From Branchiostoma lanceolatum (lineage: Eukaryota; Chordata; Leptocardii; Amphioxiformes; Branchiostomatidae): a stretch of 64,000 bases of DNA. A program made the position numbers and the translations under genes. The stretch covers positions 627,501 through 691,500 of the forward strand of contig NC_089731.1 in the NCBI RefSeq assembly GCF_035083965.1, read 5' to 3'. Shown in pieces: positions 1 through 14,951 of this stretch; positions within the stretch are counted from its first letter, which is position 1; the number at the start of each line of letters is the position of its first letter. The notes beneath the pieces were generated by a model that was not told the origin of the DNA, made no database searches, and saw only the letters and a program-made list of their open reading frames with translations.

Positions 1-29
1 GGTAATAATCTTATAGACCCTCCATATCT

Positions 30-2730
30 TTACAACATGAGGTAGACAGAAGCCACCAGAAGCCCCAGTAGTCTAGCCCCAGACAGAGCGCTCCCCCCGC
101 TAACAGCCCCCACGACCGTACTGGCCAGCAGTGTGGAGGAAAGGAGGGTAGTGGCTGTAGTCGGCAGTACCAAGCTGGCGTTGGAGCAGTCAGACACACA
201 GGTGGTACCAGGCGCTGCAGGCAACGTGTTCCCCGCCATAGGATCCGTCTCGGTGCCATATAAGGTCAGGGTCCACTTATTCAGGGTACCTAAAATGGAC
301 ATCACAATAATTAGCATACAGAAAGATTTGGGTAAAACAATTTACGAGTAACTGAATTTGAAAAAAAAAATGTCTGGGAGTTTTTAAGCTCTAAACAACT
401 TGAACCTTGTTCATATCTCAACTTTCTGGTGAGGAACATTATCTCTTAGTCGCAGTTGGGACTGTATCCTTTTTGCAAAGCCCCCATGTGGCAACATCTT
501 TATACTGTCCAAACACCAGTCTCCAAGTCCTTCTAAAGCAACAGCTTGTTTCCATGGATTACAAAAGTCAGAACTTTCTCCCTGACAAGTGTTAACCTTC
601 CAAGAGAACAAGAACAGATATAAAATGTACCCACCGTTGCCTGTGAAATTCGGGTAGAAGTTCCTGAGCTCAAACGTCCATGTTCCCATGGGGTTCTCCC
701 CCCAGAACTGGACGCTCATAAAGTCCTGATCCACCACAGGCGGGCTCTCCACAATATCCAAGTCTCGGTGTCTGCGGAAATACAACAACAAGGATGAAAA
801 AGGTAACAAATGCAAGTAAATATACATGTACATTCAAACCTGCCCAAGGCAACCACCCGGGGATCCGAGCAAAAACGGTCGCGATGGACAGGTGGTCGCC
901 ATGAAGAGGATTTCACTCAACATTTTTCCAGGTATATACTAGATGTTTACCTTCACATGGTCTAGCTAGCCTAACAAACTACTGCTCTGTTTCTTCTTAC
1001 TTTTAGTTAAAACAACGTCCCTGTATATCTGAACTGTGCATATATACCTGGAGGGTGCTGCACTAGAGATCTCTCAAACCCACTGTTTTTTTAAGTGGCA
1101 GAATTATGTAACCTGGCGGATTGATGTTAAATGAGGTTATAATTACCTCAACACGAGAGACGTGGTGCCCATAGGAGAGGTCAAGGTGCCTTCAAGGTGA
1201 CCTCTACGCTGGTACTGGTAGTCCAAGGTCAGCACGGCTGCCTCCATGAACCTGATGTTGACCCCCGCACATGAACTTTGGGAGTAGTCGACGGTCAAGG
1301 TCAGGCTGCCAGTCTGGGGGACGGACAGCCTAAGAAATTGTTGGAGACAAAAAAAAACAATCATTAAAAACTGAACTGATCTACAATACAATGTAATCCT
1401 GCATAAACATCTAACCTTTGTATTTGTTGCACATTGAATGAAAGAATCTCAAAAGGTACATAATTCATGTACATCTACTAGTAGGTGAGCTACTCTCAGT
1501 GCAATACAGCTTACATGTTACCTTATACGTCCATGTAAACGCATTACAAGCATATGTAGTGGAAGAAAATGGAAATAATTTTCTCTCCCTTGATGTCTTA
1601 AGCACTCACGCCCAGAAAACAGCTTTGTTGTTTACTCAATGGTAGCGACTATGAAAATACAATAAACAACAGCACCTCAAAAGGTCATTTTAAGATTATT
1701 ACAAAATCTTCTAGCTGTATAATATCATAAGATATATCTTAAACATCTCTTCTACCATGGAAGAGTGAGTAACCCTTACCCCGGTGCTGGTGGTGTGTGT
1801 ACCATCTCGCAGGTCTGCAGGGCAGGCACACTGGTCCAGGTCAGCGCAGCGTCAACAAGCTTTGACGCATCCAGCAGCCCAAACACACGCACACACAGAC
1901 ACACACAGACACACACAGACACACACATGCACACACACAGTAAGTAACCCTTACCCCGGTGCTGGTGGTGTGTGTACCATCTCACAGGTCTGCAGGGCAG
2001 GCACACTGGTCCAGGTCAGCGCAGCGTCAACAAGCTTTGACGCATCCAGCAGCCCAAAGCCAAAATAGCTGCTGACTGGGAAGGAATAAAAACATTATGT
2101 ATTTAGAGATGGCAGACTTCACCCCCTTACCCATATTGATTAGTTACTCTATCAGAAACCAAATCAGCAACACTGAGAACAATCACATCCAAGGCAACAC
2201 TGCATTATGCATGTATCTTGTGAATTGCAGAAACACATTGTACATAGTTACATTACATGTACACATTAACACACACATAATGTAACATGATGATGATGAT
2301 GATGATGGCTGTTTCTTCGCTTGTAACATGTAACATATGCAGACACAAACATACACATACACACATACACACAGACAAGCCAAAAACAATTATATTTGAA
2401 GTCTTGAACACTACTTTAGAAAACAACAATACTGACTAAATCACACTTCTAGAAGCCCTCTTGCTGGTTCAGTTATCATCATACCATCATGTAAAACCAT
2501 TTCTCTCTTTCTCTTTCTCTCTCTCTCTTTCCCTTGCTCTTTCTCCTTCTCTCTCTCTTCCTCTTCCTCTCTCTTGTGCCCTCTCTGTCTCTCTTGCACT
2601 CTTTCTCTCTCTCTCTCCCTTTCTCTCTCTCATTTTTCTCACTTGCTCTGTCTTTCTCTCTTTCTCTCTCTCTCTCTCTGTCCTCTGTCTCTCTCTCTCT
2701 CTAATGCTTTTCCTCTGTCTTGTGCCGTCT

Positions 2731-2778
<48 letters not shown>

Positions 2779-5700
2779 TCTCTCTCTCATGTACACACCT
2801 CTGTGTCCGACCGCATTAGTGATCCAATCCGTAGAGTCCGAGCTGTTTAGTCTGCTGTCCGGCTGCGATGTCTGGACAATCAGGTGCTTAAGGTCACGCC
2901 AGGTCAGGGCATCACTGGGAAAAGGTCAAAAGGTCAGGATGAATCTATTTGAGATGGATTTTATTTTAATGCATCATCGGACTTAACTGCTATTGGCAAC
3001 ACAAAAACAAGGTTGCAAATCAAAATCCAGTTCAGTGTACAAAGTCTACAATCATTATGTATATTTTCTATACAATGTCCTGTGGCTCATATGTACAAAA
3101 AAATATTACATAATTACATACATTGAATGATTAAATCACTGGGCATAGACTATAAATAAAAATGTGTATACAGCACTGTCACTGTCAGTGATGTAATGTG
3201 CCCATGCAAAATTAAACATTTTACATCAAACTGGTGACTATAGGCAGAGAGTAAAATTTAGTTAACTTTGAAGTACATTGTACTTTGTAATGTATTACTT
3301 TTTGTATGTCAACCCAATTTGAAGCATTTATTGGAGAACTAATAGTAAAACCCTTCAGCAAACACATAATAGGGTAGCCATCGTGCATGGACATGAATCT
3401 ATCTATTAGTAAGTTAAATGTTATTTGTTTTTAAATGTACTCTGGAGGTGTTGGCCTTGTAAAGGATGCATCAATCCTGTTGCCAACACCTCTCAGATTT
3501 CATTCTGTGGAGTTTAATAAATAAAGTCTCCTGTATGAGTACACACTTTGCATTGAGGGCCAGAGACAGGATCCCCCCGGCTATGGGCGCCCCCGCTGAC
3601 GACTGGTAAAAATCACCGGTGCACTCACTTGTGATCTTGGTGGTGACCTGGAAAAGACATGTTGATGACAACGTAAGGCATGCATACATGTATGTAAAAT
3701 AAGTACTAGTAATATACATGTAGAAGCTGCTATAAAGCTAAACGTGACTTCCTATTAAGCTAAAACATTTTCCATTATTTCAGGGGCGATGTTGACAATA
3801 CTGAATGTGCATATCATTATTAGGAATTCTGTCTGGGTAGGAGATGACAGTGCTCCTGAGAGAAGATTTAGGCTCTTTTTGATTTTCTGATGTATCATTA
3901 CAATTGACATGTGCCAGACAAACAAACAAACAAACAAACAAACAAACAAACAAACAAACAAACAAACAAACAAACAAACCATTTCCCGCCCACCAGCGTT
4001 GTTCCTATCCTCGGCGTACACACTTGCTATAAGCGCGGAGCAGGCCTCACAGTGTGCCGCCCATCTGCCCGTGCCGGACATGGAGCCAAACAAACAAACA
4101 AACAAACAAACAAACAAACAAACAAACAAACCATTTCCCGCCCACCAGCGTTGTTCCTATCCTCGGCGTACACACTTGCTATAAGCGCGGAGCAGGCCTC
4201 ACAGTGTGCCGCCCGTCTGCTCGTACCGGACACGGAGCCAAAGAAACAAACAAACAAATAAACAAACCATTTCCCGCCCACCAGCGTTGTTCCTATCCTC
4301 AGCGTACACACTGGCTATAAGCGCGCTGCAGGCCTCGCAGTGCGCCGATCGTCTGCCCGTGCCGGATACGGAGCCAAACGCCAGACTGTAAGGGTTGTTC
4401 ACGAACCCGTCAAAGGCACAGGAGTCGGGGTACCGGCCCCCGCCGCCGTTACCCGAGGAGAAGATGAAGACGTTACCCTTACCGCTCCGGCCCTGTAGAG
4501 GAGCAATGAATGAATGAAGACCTTTATTGCAAATTTCTGCCACACTTGGCTAAGTACAGGTCACAACAAAACAAAATAATGTATCCAGATATGACATCCG
4601 ACCCTGTTTAATGATGAAGACCTTTATTGCACATTTCTGCCACACTTGGCTAAGTACAGGTCACAACAAAACAAAATAATGTATCCAGATATGACATCTG
4701 ACCCTGTTTAATGATGAAGACCTTTATTGCACATTTCTGCCACACTTGGCTAAGTACAGGTCACAACAAAACAAAATAATGTATCCAGATATGACATCTG
4801 ACCCTGTTTAATGATGAAGACCTTTATTGCACATTTCTGCCACACTTGGCTAAGTACAGGTCACAACAAAACAAAATAACAAGTACAGTTGACGGAAACA
4901 AAAAGAATATGACTATCATTAGATAAATTCTACTTCTCCTTGCTTTTCGGTTATAGTAGATATAAAAGAACAGATGGAGGTTTGTCGCATTAGGAATATG
5001 AATTTTTGTACAGTACTTAAATGTGTGAAGTAGGGAAATAGGTTTTCCACAAGCTTATACAGTTCATTTCTTTACAATGAAATTCAATGCACAGGATTAT
5101 GGCTGTTGGAAAGCTGTTACTGTAAATGCAGAAATGTTAGCGGTTGCTTTATGTTCAAGGTTTTCGCATTCAACTCTTTCCTGCAAACTCAAAACCATAT
5201 TGTGTGACTGTAGTGCTACTATTGTTTCAAATGTGAACTCAAAGCCACCACGAAAAATCCATTTTCTCCCAACCACGAAATCAAATCCCTGTGAACATTT
5301 CTGCATTTACATTGTATTGTATTTGACGTAGTCTTCAATTTAATCAGTGACTATACGGTTAGTATTATGAACTTAGGAATGTATGATACAGTGTTAGCTG
5401 AGTATGAATGTAGGATGCCACGTATCTTAATTACACCATGTCTCAAGGTTGACCCTAATCTTAAGAACTTACAGTTGTCGCCCCGTTCCTCAGAGCTTGC
5501 TTGAGCAGCGGCCCCGGCCCATCCACCTCAGCGAAGTCGTTCGGTCCCCACGAGCTGATGTACACGTCGACCGCGTCCTGGCCGAACGAGTACGCCATGG
5601 CATCCTGGGCGTCGTTAACCTCGCTGGTCGCAGCTGCGTTCAACAGCCGGATTCCTGCAATACAGCGGCTTTATATGAGACCTGGTACGGGAAGCGTATC

Positions 5701-8700
5701 TGTATCTGTCTAACACACCAGCTTTTGTATCTGTATAGCCGGTATAGGTATAACCGCCCTTCGGTGTAACACACCAGCTTCTGTATCTGTATAGCCGGTA
5801 TAACTTCCCTTCGGTGTAACACACCAGCTTCTGTATCTGTATAGCCGGTATAACTTCCCTTCGGTGTAACACACCAGCTTCTGTATCTGTATAGCTTGAG
5901 TATAATTGCCCTTTACCGCCAGCTTCTGTATCTGAATAGCCGGGGCATCTGGGACATTGTTAAGCTCATTTTTTATACAAAATGCATAATGGACTAACAG
6001 TCTAATACAGTTGTGTCTACTCTTCTAAATGTGAACATTGTGAATCGGATCCACTTGGAGAAATCATCTTTTTTAACGCCAAAAATAATTACTCAGGCAA
6101 CTGGATAAGATTTTGAGATTTCAAAATCTTATCCAGTTGCTTGAGTAATTATTTTTGGCGTATCTTATTACCTGGATGTCTAACCTTCATCAACGCATCT
6201 TTTTTAACGTTTTAAAAAGTTAATAGAATCACAGTCACAATGTATTTCTAACAGAGCAAACTAGGTCCAAAAGTTCCCATTCTTTAGGCGATAGATATAC
6301 ATGTACAATTCTTTTTGCATTATGAATTATTCCCACATGGCAGCAAATATGACACGCACAGCCATTCCACCAAGATGATGAATATTGGCACTTTTTTTTG
6401 TATTCATCATTCAATTACATTACATTTTGCTCATTCGCCCACGTATATATTTTTTCATTAAACGTCAAATGATGAAATTGGCAATTTTCTTGTAGCTACA
6501 AATTTGTCTGGGAAAGTTTATGATTAATTCAATTTTGAAACATCATTGGGTATTGGGAAAAAGTTTGCGAGTAATTTTTCAATGATTTACAAATGAGCAT
6601 GAATTTCTTCCTGTGTCATTTTGATTAAGAGCTGCCTGAATATAGTAACTGTTACATATTTGCTCACACGCCTACGTAAAACTGTACATGCATTTAAGTT
6701 TGCATGGTTTTATTTTCGCGCTGAGGGGAGAATGGTGTATACGTGACGGTTTCAAGTTCGTGGCAGTGCTATAGTCACATACTGCTACAGTATTGGACAA
6801 AAAAGTTTGCGGTGGTTTTAAGCTTGCGGTGAAACTATCGCTGCAAAAACCACGAATATAAAGCCACTTTGAACATTTCTGCATTTACAGTAACAGAAAA
6901 ATAACTAAATGACATTAAAAAATACATTGGCAGATGCATCAAACGTGTACATCTATAATAATTAGGAAAATGTAGTATGTATTATTCAGCCAAAATATAG
7001 AGTGTATGTATATGGACACTCCAGTGTCGGGCAACCCCGACGGACCTACATAGACCAACTTGCCGGGGACGTAGGGGTGAGGTCTGAAGATCTAGACCAA
7101 TTAATGGCAGACCGTGACGCCTGGAGGGAGAGAGCGGCCTTGGTCCGGGCAAGCCGCCCGATATGATGACGAAGATATATGTGTATTCAGTCAATCTTCA
7201 ATTGACAGGTGGCAATGTGCAGACTGAAGCTCTTTCCAGTGTTACAGTTAGAATACTGGTAATGGAAGTCCCACAGCGTTAGCCCTTTTGAGACCGTAGG
7301 AGCTGTCACTGTGGGTTGTTATCCTTTAACTGCCTTTTACCTCCCCAACCGAAGTCAGGAACCCATTTTTACACATGGGTGGAGTGAGGAAAGGCGTGTC
7401 AAGTGCCTAAATTCCCAATTGCACAACATCAGTGGCATGTCAGGGGATTCAAACCCAGGACCTCTGAATTTGGGGCCAAACACCCTCAGAGTTATACCAA
7501 CACAATGCCTGCCCATTTGTAGATCACAAAAAGCTTACTCTCAAACTTTTTCCCAACATCCAGTGACGTTTCAAAACGGAACTGATCGTCAACTTTCGCA
7601 GACTAATTTGTTACTATAATAATATTACAAAAAAAAAGGGTCATCATTTTATGTTAGAAAATGTACGCGTGAGTGAATGAGCAAATGTTTATTCAGACAG
7701 CTCTTAATTGAAAATCAGACACAGGAAACTTGTGATCAGAGAAGCACTTAAATATCAGTTACGCTGTGTGCGTAGTCCAGTGGTTATTTTGCCCTGCCTC
7801 TGGCAAAAGAACCTGTGAGTTTGAATCCCGGCTGTGTCGCTCATCCAACATGCAAGCTACCGGAAAGAGTCAGAGTCCTTAGGACGGGACGTTAAGTCGT
7901 GGCCCAACGTTCATTGTGCTTGTCGCAAAGAGCTAGGGGAGTTTTGTTGGTACAACAAACCTGTAAATACGGTACATAGCGTCTGTCACGACCAGTGGAA
8001 GAGTAGCTCTTCAGTGAGCCAAAACTGCGTTCGAGATCACTTTGATTTGAAATTCACTGTCTTCTTCTCTTTTTCACCAAGATGGCGCAAAGCAAGGCGC
8101 TGGTACTTCTACTGCTGGCCTGCAGTCACCTGCATTTTGTGCTCGCAGCATCAGATTTTCTTTGGTGCCCTGACAGCTGTTATCCAAATAGGAAAGAACA
8201 GCTTGACAATCCTAGATCACACTGGAAGTTTCAATGCCTCTGTCCAAATCCACACGTCAAGGAGAAGTCTCCATGCAGCTGGTCTGGTCATGGAGGTAAG
8301 AGTGACTCGTACACGCGTTAAAGGCACCCAGAACATTTGTCTTGAAAACGACATATTCTAGATGCTGTAAATTTGACGTTTTACCACATTTGTGTGATAT
8401 TTTCACATCAAAAGCACTCAAAAGCTAGGCGGTGAAATGCTCTATTGCGTAGAAATGACTAGAAATTGATGTTCTTTAATTCAAGTTTCATGCCCCATGA
8501 AATGGCCTTTAAGAGTAGCAATGTGTATCGTTATGTGAAGTTCTTAAGTAAAGCCAAGATAGCTTTAGGTACCATTATTTTAGATTGAATCTTATTCATT
8601 CGTATTTTAGAATAGTGACTGTAACAATAATAAATGTAACCATCATGATGAATAATATATTCCAATTAAGTGCAGTTGTTATTTGGTTTGATTTCTTTTT

Positions 8701-11700
8701 TGTGTGCAGTGGAATATGAAATTTCCAAATGTTTTGGGAGATATATGCATTGGATGGTTTTAGCAGAAAAACAGTTTTCTGTAGGTCTGTAAATTAAAGC
8801 AATCTCTAATCTCTCAGGTACAACGTACAACCATGTTCATTGCCTCGACTCGGTACCAACTAGTTTCCAAAAAGAAACCAAAAAAATCAACATCAACCAT
8901 CTTCGCTCCTCTACGCTCCTGGAGCGGTCCTTCCCGAACATCTCTGACCTCCAACATCTGTGGATCCAGAGGTCAAACATTTCCTTGATCTGGCCCGGGG
9001 CTTTCAAGGGCCTGTCGCTCTTACGTGACCTCTACCTTGTAAACAACCGAATCTCCAGTCTAGGTAATCTTTATTAGTTTGTTATGTTTAGCCATACCTA
9101 ATATGGCTCAACATGTTGTTTTTACTCATGTTTCTTCTCCTTCTTCTTCTTCTGCCTGTCAAATCTTCAAATCAATTCATCTCTGTCATTTTTTTACCAA
9201 ATGACCTGAAATTGGGCACAAAGCTAGTGTGGGCAAATACCCCTAGGCGTTTTTTTCGATGTAGACCTTTAAAGTGATTTTATTGAGTTTTTTTGTGACA
9301 GCCAATGGGAGCACGGCATTTCAAAATGCGACCGCCTGATTGGCCAATTGAGTTAATCAAGTTATCTTGCATTTCTGGGTCAGCTGCACTAGTGTGTATA
9401 CCAAATTTGGCATTGTGACTGCTTAGGACATGTGCGTACATGGCTTTGTTCACACTTTTGGCATATTACTAGTACTTCAGAATTATTTTTCTAAATTCTT
9501 TGCCATTTTCAAAACAAAGATGCACATGTCCATTTTTTGCATGGGGAGGAGTATGGCTAAACTTGCTGTATTTGCTCAGGGGCAAATGACGGCCTTTCTA
9601 GTTTATCTATTCATTGGTTCGGCATGCACACGTTGTAACATTGTTTGTTTGTATTGCATACCTGGTTAACCGCGTCATGGTGTAAGACACCAGGTTTGAA
9701 CTGAACAGTACAAGCTGCAGATATAGAATTATATAGATACAGAGTCGGCTATATAGATACAGAGAGTAGGGAGAAGGTTGACGTGGTTGTTTTTGTGTTT
9801 GTTCTCTCTCTCTCTCCAATTTCACGTCTTTTATTCCCCGTCATATGGGGGTTGGACGTGCTTGCACATGGATGGGGGAGCCTCAGAACTCCTCATCAAG
9901 TGAAAGTCTTTTTTGTAGCGTTTTTACGACTGGATGCCCTTCCTAATGCCAACGAAAACCCTACTGTTGGGCTTAGGACATGGGAAATATGTGTTAAGTG
10001 CCTTTTCCAAGGACACAACGTCTGGGTGCATGTATGGACATGTCTGGGTATTCCACTGAGGATTGAACCTGGGTCTCATTGGTTCATAGCTCAGGATGCT
10101 CTGCCACTATGCCACACAGACGCCACTTTGTTGTCATCTTAAAATCTTAAAGTCATCTTATTTCCTTTCTCCTCAGAACCTGATGCTTTCCTTGGGCTCA
10201 AGACACTAGCACACCTGTTCCTTGACAAGAATGCCATCTCTTCTGTGTCGCAGTACGCGTTCCGTGCCCTGCACAGCCTCACCACACTGTCTCTGACCCG
10301 AAACCTACTGAGCTCTCTGCCCGTCAACGCACTTCTGCAGCCTAAGACACTAGCCGCGGCCAACCTGCAATACAATCGCATCACCACAATCGACAGCGAC
10401 ATCACCCGTCTGAAGCAAAACCTGAATATCAGGATATACAGAAACATGCTGCGATGCGACGGGAACCTAACGTGGCTCATCTGCAACCTTCAAGACCTGA
10501 CGCAGATCTCCGATCGTCACTCTCTGAGGTGTGCATCCCCTGGTGACCTCCAGGGGACCCCACTGCACAGCGCCATGAGGAAGGATGACTGCCCAACCAC
10601 AACTGCCACACTCCCCCCCTTGACAACCGCCACACTCCCCCCCTCGACCACAACCGCCACACTCCCCTCCTCGACCACAACCGCCACACTCCCCCCCTCG
10701 ACTGAAAACAGATCGAGGATTGAGTCTGTAAACCAGGGCAAAAGCAACGTGTCCATCTCCAGCCCGTACAACGAGATCGCTCCTGCTGAGGACGGCAGCA
10801 AGCGGTCAGCCACAAAGGATGACACAACAGTCTCCCGGCAAACTACAGAGATGGACCAAGTCATTCTTCCTGGGGGAGACCCGATCACCAACAAGGATGA
10901 CGACAGCACCTACATATCGGCCATAACCAGTGCTGTTGCTGTGCCACTCCTCTTGGTGCTGGCCTCAGTCAGTGTCCTCTTCATCTACAAACGCTGGCGT
11001 GAGGCGAGTTCGGCCGATCACGACGAACCTACATCCCCAGAAACAGACGGAAGCCAGAAAATTGAGCCGTATGCAGTGACATATGCGGAGGGGAGACAAG
11101 CATCGGACAACTCAGCAGACACAGAACCCAACTCAGCTGCCCAAAACCAGACATCGGGAGATGACAACACCATCCGTCCATATGCTGTGGCCTACCAGGA
11201 AGACGAAGGACCAAAGATCAAGCCTTACGCAGTGGCCTACAAGGAAGACGCAGGGCAAAATGACGACTTTAAGATCCCCCTGTATGCCGCTGACTGTCTC
11301 GATACACCACAAGATGCAGAGGCAGATTCGGCACCACCAGAAAACATTGCGAATCAACAGGCAGCAATCCTCGAACAAACGGTTGCCCAATCAGAAGACC
11401 AGGCGCTGCTAAAAGATGGCATCGAGGCAACCAATGGAAAAGGTCCTTACGGAATGGAGGAGGAAAACATGCCCTATACAACCCAGCTCATGGACAGTAA
11501 AAGTAGTAAGGACAGCACAACCCATGCGCTGTACAACCCAGCTCATGGACAGCCCAAATAGTAAGGACAGCACAACCCATGTCCTGTACAACCAAGCTCA
11601 TGGACAGTAAAAGTAGTAAGGACAGCACAACCCATGTCCTGTACAACCCAGCTCATGGACAGCCCAAGTAGTAAGGACAGCACAACCCATGTCCTGTACA

Positions 11701-14700
11701 ACCCAGCTCGTGGACAGTAAATTAAAGTAGTAAGGACAGCACAACCCATGTCCTGTACAACCCAGCTCATGGACAGTAAAAGTAGTAAGGACAGCGCAAC
11801 CCATGTCCTGTACAACCCAGCTCATGGACAGTAAAAGTAGTAAGGACAGCACAACCCATGTCCTGTACAACCCAGCTCATGGACAGTAAAAGTAGTAAGG
11901 ACAGCACAACCCATGCACTGTACAACCCAGCTCATGGACAGCCCAAGTAGTAAGGACAGCACAACCCATGTCCTGTACAACCCAGCTCGTGGACAGTAAA
12001 AGTAGTAAAGACAGCGCAACCCATGTCCTGTACAACCCAGCTCGTGGGCAGCACAAGAATAGTATAGAGAGCTCACTTCACATCCTTTACAACCCAAGTC
12101 ATGGACAGCTCGAGTAGGAGAGACAGCACACCGCATGTCCCAAACAACACATCTCATGGACAGCCTGAGAGTAAGGACAGCATATCTAACGTCCTGTACA
12201 ACCCAACTCATGGATAGCAGTGACAGCAATCACATGTATAACAAGGACAGCTAATCTCATGTCCTGTACAACACAGCTCATGGACAGCAATAAGAGTTAG
12301 GACAGCACATCTTCATTTGTAACGTCCTGTGCAACCCAGCTCATGCATGGTCCGTGAGCTTGAGAGTAAAGACAGCACATTCAAACATGTATTTTTAATG
12401 TAATTTCACTTTTAAACACAATGTGTTTTAATGTAATTTCAGTTTACCACTGTATATTTGATTTAAATTCAAGGTAATTTCTGTGTGCCATATACATTTA
12501 AAAAAAAATGTAATCTAAGTGAGCAACATGGCTTTTAAGTTACAATTGAAAGTAAATGAGCCAAATGTAGCATGTCAGATCTTCTGAGGGAAGCCTATAT
12601 GATTGATGACTGAAAATGAGTTAATCTTTAATTTGAATGTGTTGCAAGAAACCTCAATATGTTATGCAGCAACTCAGATGAGCTTTAGATGATAATAAGG
12701 ATTGAAGTAATCACTACACTTGAGTAGAAGCTTAAGTCAGGTCTGGAGGTGGAAGCATATCTTAAATTTATGATACATTTTACTACAATCTCTTCAATGA
12801 GTCCTTAGAGATTCTATTCAGGTGCATGATTTATTTTGTTATTTAACATATACTGTATGAAGTTCAAACTATTTTTTGTTCTCTAACTTTTTTAGTAGAA
12901 TCAAGGTTACAACATCTTTTGGAAAAAATTCATCAATTGGGAAAAGAGTTTAATTTTCTAGGATTTATAGGACACAAAAGAAACTGATTGTGTACAAACA
13001 AGAAATACTTTAGAATGGCAACTAGCCTCTGTTGCAGACTCCTTACGGCTGTTTTCTTTTTCAAGTTACCATGATTTTCTCATTACATTTTTTTTATTGC
13101 TGCCGAGAAAACGATAAATTTAAAAGAAAACAGCAGGAAGGTGTCTGCAATGGAGGCTAGCATTAAATGATTATAGTGGAAACAGTGGAAGATACTTGTC
13201 AAGTGAGTGTAGATGCACTTAGACTGCTGAGTAGCTGCACTGGCAGAGCATATTTTTGTGTGCAACTTAACAGTTTAGTGAGGCTTGTTAATACTTTTAT
13301 CTGGAATAAAGTGTATGTTAAAGTCAGCTTCAATTTGAAGTTTGCGAGTAATTTTTCAGTGATCTACAAGTGGACCAAAAGAATGTGAATTTCTTCCTGT
13401 GTCATTTTAATTAAGAGCTGCCTGAATATACACTTGCTCACTCACCTAGTGACGTAATACAGAAAAATAATTCATTAAGTTAAACATAAAAAAAGTACAT
13501 TGGGAGTTGAATCACACTTATACATACTAGGAAATGTAGTATCTTTATTCAGTAAAAATATAGTATGTTTATTCAGCCCAAATGTATGTATTTAGCTAAT
13601 TTTCAGCCAAAACTTTGTATATTCAGCCTAGCAAACCTTAATTGATAGGAGGCATGTGCAGAAGCTCTTTCTGTCCAGTGTCAAAGCTAAAAAAACTGGT
13701 CAATGTAGTTCCATAGCACATTTAGGCCGTATAGGGGCAGTGGGTTGTTATCCACTGGAAGTACTGCCTTTTACCTCCCCAACCAAAGTCAGGTACCCAC
13801 CTGGGTGGAGTGAGGAAAGGCGTGTAAAGTGCCTTTCCCAAGTTAATTTGTAATCATAATAAAACTTCAGTTGCCAATTTCATCATTTTACAAAAATGTA
13901 GACATGGGCAAATGAGTGAAATTGATTATTGTAATTACAAAAAAAAGTGCCAATTTCATTCAGTTTACCTTAAAAAAATGTACACGTGGGCAGACATGGG
14001 CAAATGAGCAAAATTAATTATTGTAATTACAAAAAAAGTGCCAATTTCATCAGTTTACCTTAAAAAAAATGTACACGTGGGCGAATGAGCAAATGTATAG
14101 ACATGGGCAAATGAGTGAAATTAATTATTGTAATTACCAAAAAAAAGTGCCAATTTCATCAGTCTACCTTTAAAAAAATGTACATGTGGGCGAATGAGCA
14201 AATGTATATTTCTTCAGACAGCTCTTAATTGAAAATCAGACGCAGGTAACTCATGATCAGAGACGCACTCATCAGTTCCGCAGTGCGTAGTCCAGTGGTT
14301 AGCAGCCCTGTTTCTCACAGGACCAAGAATCTGCGTGAGTTTAAATTCCGGCCGTGTCTTTCACCCGACATACACGCTACCGGAAAGGGTCGCAGTCTTT
14401 ACGACGGGACATTGAGCCATGGTCTACTGTTCATTGTGCCTGTCGAAAAGAGCTAGGGGAATCTTTCCTGGTACAATGAACCTGTAAATACTGTCATATA
14501 GTGTCTGATGTGTCTTCTCTTTCATGACCAGAGGAAGAATAGCTCTTCAGTGAGCTAAAACTGCGGTCGAGATCACTTTGATTTGAAATTCACTGTCTTC
14601 TTCTCTTTTTCACCAAGATGACACAAAGCAAGGCGCTGGTTTTTCTACTGCTGGCCTCCAGTCATCTGCATTTTGTGCTCGCGCCGTTTAATTTTAATTC

Positions 14701-14908
14701 GTGCCCTGACAGCTGTTACCCAAATAAGAAAGAACTGCTTGACAATCCTCGATCACATTGGATGTTTGACTGCCAATGTCCGAATCGGTATGACAAGGAG
14801 AAGTGTCCATGTAGCTGGGTTGGACATCGAGGTAAGAGCACACGCGTTAAAGGCAACCAACACTCTAGCATTTTATGAGTCTTGAAAACTGGAAATATTC
14901 TAGATGCT

Positions 14909-14951
<43 letters not shown>

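Larger units (their letters stand above)
11562..14617. other. Spacer between the two LRR genes
   Basis: Apart from the minisatellite, a TIR element (13023-13159), a tandem repeat (about 13870-14205) and a SINE-like block (14285-14500), this is AT-rich DNA with no coding signal. Parts match the flanks of the second copy (for example TGAGTCCTTAGAGA and GATCTTCTGAGGGAAG), showing that the duplication unit was several kb and included non-coding flanks. Confidence 0.75.

Noticed and set aside
2461..2850. Ser/Leu-rich ORFs in the (CT)n tract
   Set aside because: Simple-sequence DNA; composition explains the open frames.
3909..4391. QTNK and CLFV repeat ORFs around (CAAA)n
   Set aside because: Translation of a tetranucleotide repeat; only the minus-strand frame of exon 8 is supported.
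7834..8361. 175-codon ORF overlapping the first LRR exon
   Set aside because: Different frame from the LRR exon chain and composed largely of the SINE-like upstream sequence.
11543..12229. Antisense Cys/Leu-rich repeat ORFs over the LRR tail minisatellites (also 17272-18416)
   Set aside because: Antisense shadows of the 54-bp array; the sense frame is an in-phase exon of a recognised receptor.
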